Origin: Endotrypanum monterogeii
Taxonomy: Eukaryota > Euglenozoa > Kinetoplastea > Trypanosomatida > Trypanosomatidae
Assembly: GCA_000333855.2 (NCBI GenBank)
Contig: CM007315.1
Coordinates: 480,026-544,025 of the forward strand
Direction: 5' to 3'
DNA length: 64,000 nucleotides
A program made the translations under genes and the position numbers. The stretch's first letter is position 1. The number at the start of each line of letters is the position of its first letter. Shown here in pieces: positions 22,762 to 31,419 of the stretch. A model generated the notes under the pieces. That model searched no databases, had not been told where the DNA came from, and saw only the letters and a program-made list of their open reading frames with translations.

Positions 22762-22833
22762 AGCGATAGGACATCCCCTGAGGGGATCGTGGGCCGAGTC
22801 CGCAGGCCTCTGTTGGCCTAACGCCTCATCGCT
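22762..22833. ncRNA. Cloverleaf-like structured element, class unknown
   Basis: Four paired arms can be read directly. The outer stem is AGCGAT+AGG (22762-22770) with CCT, a bulged C, then ATCGCT (22824-22833). Hairpin 1 is ATCCCC/TGA/GGGGAT (22773-22787). Hairpin 2 is GTGG with CCGC around a 7-nt loop (22789-22803; includes one G-T pair). Hairpin 3 is AGGCC/TCTGTT/GGCCT (22804-22819). The total of 72 nt is tRNA-sized, but the first arm has a 3-nt loop, there is no T-loop consensus and position 33 is not T on the plus strand, so it is not a standard tRNA. On the minus strand it would be part of the spacer transcript downstream of the gene ending at 23440. It could be a structured UTR element, a retroposon remnant or chance. 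Confidence 0.4.
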
Positions 22834-23071
22834 CCTTTTGTTTCTCGTGTTCGACTTTTCCTTGTGAAAAAAGTTGGCAGGGAGAATGACACATGTACGC
22901 ACGCGCGCGCGTGTGTGTGTGTGTGTGTGTCAATAGGAGGGTAAGGGAAAAAAAAGTGGAAGGGAAGTGGGCAGGGTCGTGGCGCCCATTTCCATGTTCA
23001 AGGCACAAGGCTCCAATCGACAACTACAACAAAAAGGTCTAGACACAAAAACCCTGAAAGGAGGCGAGAAC

Positions 23072-23075
<4 letters not shown>

Positions 23076-23119
<44 letters not shown>
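23076..23119. repeat. (CA)22 microsatellite
   Basis: Uninterrupted CA repeat of 44 bp in the spacer downstream of the gene ending at 23440. Confidence 0.95.
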
Positions 23120-23122
<3 letters not shown>

Positions 23123-23439
23123 TGGTCGATACACCCACTCACCCTTTAGACTCGCTCACTTCCCTGTACTCCCCCCCCCCCCACACAGACAGAATAAAGC
23201 TACGTGCGTGAGGGGAGGGGGGGGTCTGTGTAATCTCCCGTCAGAGAAATGAAAAGTAACGAGCGGAAAAGCAGCAAGGTGAAAAAAAAAAATCCATCTC
23301 ATACTATCTGTGGAAAAAACATTTATAGCAGCCAGACGGAGAGTCGCAGGCCCTCCAGTACTCCGCTGATTTTTTTCTGATGAGGTTCCACGCTTGATTA
23401 AGAATGTGGAGGCTTCATCGAGGGCAGCAGAGGCTCGCG

Positions 23440-25716
23440 CTACCCATACACGCCAAGAGTAGCTCCCTCTTCGAATTCACCGAAGGAAAAAAGCATATCA
23501 CGAGTAGCGAACATGAACGCCGCAGCTTGTTCACGGAGATTCTCCGCGTAGACCTTGAGGTTTGGCCATCGGCCCCATGCGGCGTCCGTTGCAGCTAATC
23601 CTGCTGTCATCGCTGACATTACCAACGTCAAGTAGAGCAGACCCCAAATCATTCGTGACACCATCACACACGACACATAGTACATGATGGCGAGGGTTAT
23701 CCGCACCAGCGCACGGTCACCGGCAGCGCACAGAAGAGATGTGTGGAGCGAGGGATTGGGCAGCTGAACCAGCAAAGGACGGCAATACAGTGACACTTTA
23801 AAAGACGCAACCGAGGGGGTGGGTGGTGCCTCGCTCCCTGCACGCGGGGTCGTGCGCCGCGCTGTCCGGCTGGAGACGTCCGTCACCCTCTGCGCCGCAG
23901 CTCCTGGCGTGGTACCCAATTCATCGCAGAAAAGCCAACGTTTCTCCGATTCTGAGTAACTGAACACATTTTTGATACAAACGTTCAGTTGCAGCGGTGG
24001 TTGACGCGATGGGTGCGCGGGGGGTACCGGGAGGATGGCTTGTCCAACGCCGTGCTTGGTGGTAGTGAGGTCGCCACCGTTTTCGTCGATGCCCGTTCCC
24101 GTATCACAACACAACACGTCTGAGAGACACTGTTGCATCGGAAGAGACGTCGCCGGTGGTGGCGACGTTGCCGAATTTGGAGAGGCTGCGCTATTGGAGA
24201 TGGACCGCACGTGCATCTCTCGCTCACACGCGGATTTCACGATATCTGCTGCTGGGGTAGAGAATTCCCACTCGGATAGCAAATTCTCTACGGAGCGACT
24301 GCGACCAGAGGCCAACAGGAGATTGGGCATCCCGGAGACGACATTTTCTCTATTCACCGTTGTGGGTGGTGAGGCAGAGCCGCTTTCCGGTGCGTTCGCG
24401 ACAACAGTTGATGCGCGTGGAGCTGAGACCCCCGCAAAGTCCCGAATTTGTATTTCGTGGTCTTCGCCCAGCTCGAATACCGGCGACATGGCCGTTTTTT
24501 TGAAGTCTTTGGAAGAATCCACGTCACTGCAGGTGTTGGAGTCCATGAGGACTCGCGCCTCCAAGGTGGGGCGATGCGGTGAGAGTGGTGATGACGCGAT
24601 GGAAGTGTTTTGGCAATCGAACGCACCATGAGATCGAATGTTTAAACCGTTCCTTACCCTTTCTTGTGTGTTGCCTGGGCCGCAGGTGTTTACCGGCAAC
24701 GCGAGAGCACTGTGTCCGCCCCCATCACGGTGCGTGGCCACACTATCGCCAGCTACCGAAGTCGTTGCAAAAGCTGTTGTCTTCTCGCGTGTACCGACGA
24801 AAACCGCTGGAGTTGCAGTGCCTGCTCTGCGGGCAGACGAAGGGGAAGATGTCGGTGTTCTATAGTCGCTTTGACTCATGCCTTTCATGGCATCTTTTTC
24901 GTTTCTCTTCATCGATATTCCTGTAGACGTTATCCGTGTCTCAGCGGCGGATTCTTCAAGCGGCTGCGATGTTTTTGGTGGATCCTCAGACGACTCGCCA
25001 GCCGCGCAGTCATACCCCATACTGTAAGCAGCGCGTACCACCGGTGTTGTCCGTCGGAATCTAGCTGGACCTCCTGGTGTACCTGAAGCGTCGGTGTTTC
25101 TGTGTCCATGCACATTAGCAAGATCCTGCTGCCCGGTCCCGAGAACAAATTGACCGTAAGACCGTGGGTCAGGTGTGTGCGGATCGATGCTACCCTCCCC
25201 GTCGAACTGCAGCGCGCGACTCTCGTGGGTGTGTGTCCAGGTTTGTCTCGTTGCCTTCACACACATCGCGCCTTCGCGAGCCACGTCGTCGTCGTCGTAT
25301 TTTCCATCTTCTTCAAATGCGTACTTCCCCTCCTCATTTTCTCCGTGTACCCACTCATCCTCTTCGTACCCATCGGCGCCTTCATCGTCGTCATCGTCAT
25401 CGCACTCCTCGTAAACGCGGGTGGCGTCCCCGAACAACGGTCTGACACCGATACTCGAAGTACCTGAGGCGAAGGAATGGGGAATTCGAGGAGGCGGACT
25501 CACATCGGTGTGTGTGCCCCACCCGATATGTGAGTGTCTGTTGGAAAGATCGTCATGCCGGTCCCAGTACACACTTCCGTCGTTTCGGCAGTGACCCTGA
25601 GTGTCGGGTTGGGGTATACCGCCGTCGTTCTTGGTCGAGCATCCTGCACCTTTGAAGCGACAAGGGGTTCCTCCAGCTTCTGCACTAGCTGTGTACGTGT
25701 TCCACGTGGTCTGCAT
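23440..25716 (-). CDS. Acidic Ser/Thr-rich protein with C-terminal membrane segment
   Basis: 758 residues if the first ATG (25716) is used. Residues about 98-138 are a highly acidic stretch including six consecutive Asp. The middle is a long disordered Ser/Thr/Pro-rich region. Near the C-terminus, residues about 670-708 are strongly hydrophobic (IMYYVSCVMV and WGLLYLTLVMSAMTAGLAA), long enough for one helix with a break or a short hairpin, followed by an aromatic-rich tail. There is no N-terminal signal peptide, so a tail-anchor-like or hairpin membrane protein with a large disordered cytosolic part is plausible. The start is doubtful: the best pyrimidine tract upstream (T run at about 25746-25759) has its first AG at codon 2, so splicing there would remove this ATG and the next Met is near residue 150. 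No family recognised. Confidence 0.75.
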   Translation of the reverse strand: MQTTWNTYTASAEAGGTPCRFKGAGCSTKNDGGIPQPDTQGHCRNDGSVYWDRHDDLSNRHSHIGWGTHTDVSPPPRIPHSFASGTSSIGVRPLFGDATRVYEECDDDDDDEGADGYEEDEWVHGENEEGKYAFEEDGKYDDDDVAREGAMCVKATRQTWTHTHESRALQFDGEGSIDPHTPDPRSYGQFVLGTGQQDLANVHGHRNTDASGTPGGPARFRRTTPVVRAAYSMGYDCAAGESSEDPPKTSQPLEESAAETRITSTGISMKRNEKDAMKGMSQSDYRTPTSSPSSARRAGTATPAVFVGTREKTTAFATTSVAGDSVATHRDGGGHSALALPVNTCGPGNTQERVRNGLNIRSHGAFDCQNTSIASSPLSPHRPTLEARVLMDSNTCSDVDSSKDFKKTAMSPVFELGEDHEIQIRDFAGVSAPRASTVVANAPESGSASPPTTVNRENVVSGMPNLLLASGRSRSVENLLSEWEFSTPAADIVKSACEREMHVRSISNSAASPNSATSPPPATSLPMQQCLSDVLCCDTGTGIDENGGDLTTTKHGVGQAILPVPPAHPSRQPPLQLNVCIKNVFSYSESEKRWLFCDELGTTPGAAAQRVTDVSSRTARRTTPRAGSEAPPTPSVASFKVSLYCRPLLVQLPNPSLHTSLLCAAGDRALVRITLAIMYYVSCVMVSRMIWGLLYLTLVMSAMTAGLAATDAAWGRWPNLKVYAENLREQAAAFMFATRDMLFSFGEFEEGATLGVYG

Positions 25717-28698
25717 TGCAGTGCGGTTATATTAAATTGGTGTAAAGAAAAAAAAAAAGACGACGACGACGTGGAATGGGGGAAGAGGTTGAGGGAGGGT
25801 GTTGTCCGACTCCTTTCGCGTGTTGGTGGTTTTGTCTCCTCCCCCTAACAGGGCCTTTTCCCGCAATCTAGAAAGAAAATCAAGATGAAATATATAATGA
25901 TAAACGTTTCCATACACACACAGATAAAACACACACACACACACTACCAAAAAGAGGAGATCCACTTGAGATGACGCGCTGGACAATCAGCAAAACAAAA
26001 ACAAAAAAATGATGTTTTAAATTCTACTATGAATTGATCCCCCCTCTTCGATGCACAGCCCCCTCTTTCTTTCTTGTGCGTGAACTATTTGGGCTGTGAT
26101 CTAACAGACACACCCCCGATTTTTGAATTTTGTGCGTGTTTTTCTATTTTTTATTTGTGCAGTTAGCAGCTACTTTCTGCTATATAAAAATCGTATAACA
26201 GACGTGATGGTACCAGAGGGAGGGGGGCGGGAGGATGAAGCCGCGTTTGTGTGAGAAAGCAAAAAACAAAAAAAAATGTGGGAGACTAAACGTTGGCGGT
26301 ACATCTAATAACATTTTTCAATAATAAAAAAACAGTGGAGGAGGAGGAGTGATAGAAATCATTTTTTTACGTACACACACACTCGATGGGTAATAGGGAG
26401 GATGCGCAGTTCTCATGAGACGCAGGACATCGAAAGTGGATTGCAGCTGATGATAGATAATAACTCGTCGAGCTGCGGTAGTTGCTTGAGCCAAATGACC
26501 ATGAAGTAGTACTGGGGGAGGAGAAGGGGTGGTGAGGAAGAATAAACTCCCGAAAGCAGGCGAAATACGCCGCGCACCACAGGCCATTGCTCAAAGAACT
26601 GCCCGTGGAGTGTTTTTTTTTGTGAGTTTAATCACTTCAGAGCAAGTCGCGCGCCTTAGTGAGCATATGTACGTCACTCACTGTTGATGTTCATTGGATA
26701 AAATAGAAGAGAGGGTATCAAAGATGAGGAGATACCGCACAACCCTATTCGGCTGTGACCGGTGGAGTTGCACCATCCTGCAGCAAAAGATACCGAGCAT
26801 AGGGGACACACACACACACACAAACGCACATCTGCAATTCCTTACCAGTCATCTTGTCCACACAAATCAGAATGCGATGAGCTGACATGTCGTACATTCA
26901 CACATCTCTACATAAACCCATATAAGCGTTTTTTTTTTTACTCACTTCACATCATGCGTTCTCGTCTATTCGAATAAAGAGAGGGGGGGGAGATAGCCCC
27001 CACATAAGGTACAGGACGCGGTGCTACCACCAATTCTTTTAGCGGAAAAGAACATCTGAATCGACAACGAAGAAGTGTGTGTGTGTGTGTGTGCGTCTGT
27101 GGCCTCATCACAACGCCACACATTCAAACCGATCTTTTTTTTTTTGCCCCCACTCCCCTCCTTCCGCTAGTCACTGTGTAGACTTCTGAATTAGAATCGG
27201 TGGTAGACATGTTCTGTTATCAGTTGCTTCCGTCATTCAAGAAGTTAGGTGTCAGTCATCTTGCTCAAGAGCTGCCGCTGCGGTGCAGTCCGTGAAAAAA
27301 ACCCGCGGGGAGGGGGGGGGGGGGAAGATCGCGATGCATTTCGAAGAACGTCGAAAAAAAACAGGTGCTTGTTCTCAGATCAAAAGTGTCGTCGCATTAC
27401 TGTGCACAAGGCACTCGAAATACTCCTGCATGAGGTCAATTGTGTCTCGACTCCCTCTCCCCCCCTCTCGTGGCCAACATAAATATGTGTTGGAGGGTCT
27501 CAGCCCTGCGAAAAAAAAAATGGTGGTGGTGGTGGTGGTGGGGGGTTCCTGGATGATACAGTCTGGGTAAATTCTTCTGCTCCGCTTCATAGTTTTATAA
27601 GAGCAGATGTCCATGATATCAGGCGTTCCTCACACACGTGCCCTGGAGGTTCAAGGAGGTCGGACATTCCTTCTCTTCTTCTCTCCATTTCACACACCCA
27701 CACAGAGGCAGATACACACGGAATTCGGAATGGGTTGAACGGATGGGTCATATATCAGGTTCACTATCTTTACCAGCGTATGTATACGGCGTTCTCGCTC
27801 TCAAATATGTTGGCAAACCCTATCGAGGACAGAAAGATAAATTATCTCACCGGTTGCGCCAGCCGAGCGGCGTGAGGAGGGCCGCTTCGATCAGTCCAGG
27901 GTGAGCGAGGAAAAGCGGCTTTTCCCTGAACGTAAAAATCGTTTAGAACGCTGCAGTGCACAGATACCCGCACCGCCACTATGCACACAACCACCCCTCC
28001 CCCTCTCTATCTCTCTCCATGCGGTGCTACACCAAAAAAGTTTTTTTTTTTTTTCGGGGGTGGGTGGGGTGGGGAAGTGATACCGAGAACATACAGCTAT
28101 TCTTTTGGAGTTGGGGATTTTTTCTTTTTTTCCCCATCAATTCCTTCACCATCGCCATCGCCGAGGGAAGAGGGGATAGGAGATGGAGACGCATCACAGA
28201 AAAGGAAACCAAGACCAGCGAAGACAAACTACCAAACACGGAAAAGATAACGTTGGAGCGGGAATTCGATGAGCAGAGCTGGGTGGGGTGGGGTGGGGTG
28301 GGGGAAAAACATCGTTTTTTTTTTCGAGTGCATTTTTCAGCACCCCCGCCGACTCTCCTCTCCTCCCCCACCCACAGTCCATCCATAGCTGGAAATCGGA
28401 AAAAAAAAACAAACAAGCGATAAAAAAGCAACACACGCACACACATTACACGACAAAAAATGAGGTGAAGCCCATTTTTGGTACGCTTACACCCGCCGAA
28501 AGGCTTGCAGCGACGAAAGAGTATCGACGAGTCGAGAGGAAAAAAGTGGGCCAACGCCGAGGGGGTGGCGAACACGCTCATCCGAATAAATAAAAAATCG
28601 TTTCTCGGATCTGTAAAGCTATTCTTTGTGTGTGTGTTTTCCTCGGTGGTTCCTTTATTGGGTTTTGCAGGGGATATTTTTTCTGTCGCTGCTTCAGC
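25717..28698. other. 3-kb spacer without a supportable gene
   Basis: Contains A- and T-rich sequence, CA repeats at about 25930-25945 and 26807-26822, a GT repeat near 27077-27092, a (GGT)n run at 27521-27541 and G-rich tracts. Islands of ordinary complexity lie at about 26390-26620 and 27560-27980. Short open frames cross these islands but all run into low-complexity sequence. Confidence 0.6.
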
Positions 28699-29064
28699 TT
28701 ATTTGTCATCGTCGAGTTTTGTGCCCACGGACAAGTGGGTTACTTTAGCACCAGTGGAGTCAACTGTAGGTGGACGATCAATGTACACGCACTGCTTCGG
28801 GGGTGCCTGGGGACCGCTGTGACCTTCGCGTATGCTAGCTGGGATGGACATCACCGTGCGGCATCGTGGGCACATAGCAAGGCTTGTGTTTTGGGGCAAG
28901 ATAAGAATGCAGCGGCAGCACACACAAGTTACACTAAACTGCTGGACAGGCGTCACAGCTGAGCACATTGGGCATCGCACTGAAGGGGCGCCAATGGGGT
29001 AGGCGAGAGTCACATGACACTGCTGACAGGTGATCTGCCCTGTTGACTGAGGGGCATGCGGCAT
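28699..29064 (-). CDS. Small LSD1-type zinc-finger protein
   Basis: 121 residues. The N-terminal half carries an LSD1-type zinc finger: CQQC (13-16), then LAYPIGAPSVRCPMC, which fits the family pattern C-x2-C, hydrophobic-x-YP-x-GA-x-SV-x-C-x2-C very closely. A second, less typical finger follows: CVCC, then LILPQ, then CPRC. The C-terminal third is polar, with an acidic/Lys end. In plants and protists proteins with LSD1-type fingers are small zinc-binding regulators, some of which bind metacaspases; trypanosomatids do have metacaspases, but a link here is only a suggestion. The start ATG follows a pyrimidine stretch and AG by 11 nt; an alternative stronger acceptor lies about 60 nt upstream, with no ATG between. 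Length is complete for a two-finger protein. Confidence 0.9.
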   Translation of the reverse strand: MPHAPQSTGQITCQQCHVTLAYPIGAPSVRCPMCSAVTPVQQFSVTCVCCRCILILPQNTSLAMCPRCRTVMSIPASIREGHSGPQAPPKQCVYIDRPPTVDSTGAKVTHLSVGTKLDDDK

Positions 29065-29075
29065 ATTTAATATTA

Positions 29076-29130
29076 CTTGCAGAAGAAAATGGGCAAGACG
29101 AAACTATGTATGTAGTGGGGCAGTGCTAAA
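29076..29130 (-). promoter_or_regulatory. Predicted trans-splice acceptor region for the LSD1-type gene
   Basis: Two candidates on the sense strand: TTTTCTTCTGCAAG with its AG at 29077-29076 (11-nt leader), and GTCTTTTTTAG with its AG near 29130 (leader of about 65 nt). Both precede the ATG at 29064 without an intervening ATG. Confidence 0.45.
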
Positions 29131-29213
29131 AAAGACCGCTTTTTGCCCCGCCTGTACGCGACGCCTCCTTCCACTTCGTGTAGAAGAAAAAACGTTTCTT
29201 TTTTCTTATTCGC

Positions 29214-29215
<2 letters not shown>

Positions 29216-29251
<36 letters not shown>
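29216..29251. repeat. (GT)18 microsatellite
   Basis: Uninterrupted GT repeat of 36 bp between the LSD1-type gene and the upstream gene. Confidence 0.95.
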
Positions 29252-29252
<1 letters not shown>

Positions 29253-29981
29253 AGCAAAGTGATTTGTAGTGTTGGTGGAAGTAAATACCGTAACGGAAAA
29301 AAAAATGGAAACAGTGAACAGATATAACAGAACGGAAAACCCCGAGGTATGCAAACAAGATCAAAAAGGAAGGTTGACGACGTAGCGTACAGGACTCTCG
29401 AGAATATATTTATAGATATATGTATTTCGCGTGACATGAATAAGAAAAGAAAAATACAAAAAAAAGACGAGAGAGGAGTGAAGTCGAGTTGAAGATAGTG
29501 TAATAAAAAGGGGATGTGTCTTTTAGGGGCGTTACAGTTTTATAAGTTGATATTTCCCCACGGAGGCGAGGATGCAGAGAATAATTCAAGCGGTTTTCTT
29601 CGCACCTTTGTTCATCAACAAGTGCGCAGGTCTCTAGAGACTACTACTTCTTTTTTATTATTTTTATTTTGGGGAAAAAAGGCATCGATACGTTTTGTAC
29701 TCGGTGATAGAACAACGAAACCCCGCAGCTGGATGTATATCCATCAGTCGAGGCAAGTAAACAGGAAAGCAAACGGAAAAAAAAAACGAAGAACAAAAGA
29801 ATTAGTGGAGGGGGGGAGGGGGTGAAGGAGGGATCACCATTTGAAAAGCAGTGCTTAATTTATGTTCAGGCTCATTCGTTGATCGATGACAAATCATCGA
29901 GAAAAAGTTTTCTTTTTCTTCCCTCTCTTCCAAAAAAAAAAACAGAGAAAGTATATTGCACGCGGGAGGTGGGGATACACG

Positions 29982-30014
<33 letters not shown>

Positions 30015-31194
30015 CATGGTACTCCAGAATTTTCTTGGCTTGTCACGATCCTGGAGGCTTTTGTGTGTGTGTACAGAAGATGCCGATGCACTGACACTGG
30101 TGTATGGCCGTAATTCCCAGGATAACCACACATCACGTGAACAGGGGCCACCGTGGTCTACAGGAGCATTCACGGATCAACCTCCACTGACCCTGTTACA
30201 CACAGCCTCTGGCGACAAAGGCGTTGATATCTAACATGCGTCGGGAGAGGGAGACGCACACCAGAATCCATCTTCTACAGACCCACCCGGTTGGCCTCAT
30301 ATAGGAATAAGGGGACGCCACAGAACTGCTCACTCATCCACCCCAGCTTCACATGTGTGTCGAGGTCTATCCAGCTCCGCCTGATTTTCGTCCACTGAAA
30401 TTCCGAAAATGTGGTAGATCACGTTACAATACGTAACTCAGGGTGATTCACATTGACTGGTGCGTTGGGGCTTCGGAGGCGGCAACATATGTTTAACTTC
30501 TTCTTTGCCACACCGGCTGTCCTCTTGATGTGACAGACACGCCGACATGGATGGCAATGACTCGCTCTCAAGTCCCTGTATTATATAATATACTATAGGC
30601 TATTGTATGCGTTCGTGACTACCAGGAAGTCGGTTGGGCACCAGAGAACGTTACAAGAGTTTCTCGCTCCACTTTTGCCCAGCGAACCCCAGAAATCAGA
30701 TGGGTCCACTCCTCCCTCCTCCGTCTCTGTTCTTCTTCTGACCACCCGCATCTGTTTCAGATGTGCTTCCGTGGTCATACATGAGAGGTATAAATATACC
30801 CAATCATGCAAATACTCATAAAAATAACGAGTGATCATATTAATAAAGACGGGAAGAGGAACAACAACAACAACAACAAAAAATACCCTCCCGATTCCAC
30901 TGCTGTCCCCTTTATCCATATCGAAGGAAGAAAATTAATTTAGGGTAGCTCGTGAGGTGTAAACGAAGGAAGAAAAAGAGCGAGACAGCAATCTAAAAGG
31001 AAGAAAGGAGCGGGGGAAGAAAAACAGCAATCACGAATGCAGAAATTTAAAATATGCAGCCCTCATAAAAAAAAAAAAACGTGCTGCCATGATCCAAAAG
31101 ATCTGCCGACTCTGTACAAATGAGTCCAATAGTGTTGTTTAGTGACTCTGCGATGCGGGTAAACCACCATATATATAATATATATATAATATAC

Positions 31195-31225
<31 letters not shown>

Positions 31226-31350
31226 CTTCGCCAACCTTCACCCCCCTCCCTCCTTGCTTCCCTCATCTACCATTAGACGGGTGCAGCATAGCAAGCACCC
31301 ATCTATCTGCACCCGCCTTCGCCTCAGGGAGCCCTTTAGTTCTCACATGA

Positions 31351-31380
31351 CCTTCCCCTCCCTCCCCTCCCCTCCCCACC
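31351..31380 (-). other. G-rich tract just after the stop codon, G-quadruplex-capable
   Basis: On the sense strand the complement of this C-rich block reads as five runs of three or four G separated by single A or T residues. It begins about 40 nt downstream of the stop codon of the 1,266-aa gene, so it should be in that gene's 3' UTR. Confidence 0.6.
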
Positions 31381-31419
31381 GCTTCGACACACATGCACAT
31401 ACACACACACGGTAATAAA

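Larger units (their letters stand above)
22060..23439. other. 1.4-kb spacer with one structured island
   Basis: Mostly low complexity: (TA)n near 22398-22416, (CA)n at about 22468-22490, GT-rich at 22908-22930, and a 44-bp CA repeat at 23076-23119. A compact non-repetitive stretch at about 22690-22860 contains the cloverleaf-like element listed separately. No protein gene is supportable. Confidence 0.65.
29065..31419. other. 2.3-kb spacer with a 3' UTR island of ordinary complexity
   Basis: Contains a GT repeat at 29216-29251, (AT)n at about 29983-30005 and 31170-31225, and A-rich stretches. In contrast to the rest, about 30030-30920 is mostly non-repetitive sequence. This lies in what should be the 3' UTR or intergenic transcript downstream of the 1,266-aa gene. 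A 108-codon ATG-initiated minus-strand frame (30919-30593) crosses part of it, but includes a run of six Val from a trinucleotide repeat and has no recognised domain. Confidence 0.55.

Noticed and set aside
22762..22833. Reading the cloverleaf-like element as a tRNA or an HDV-like ribozyme
   Set aside because: There is no T-loop consensus, no T at position 33 and an impossible 3-nt first loop for a tRNA. I could not trace the nested double pseudoknot of HDV-like ribozymes.
30593..30919. 108-codon minus-strand frame with an ATG
   Set aside because: It contains a Val run from a GTT repeat, has no clear splice acceptor and no domain; kept only as a possibility in the findings.
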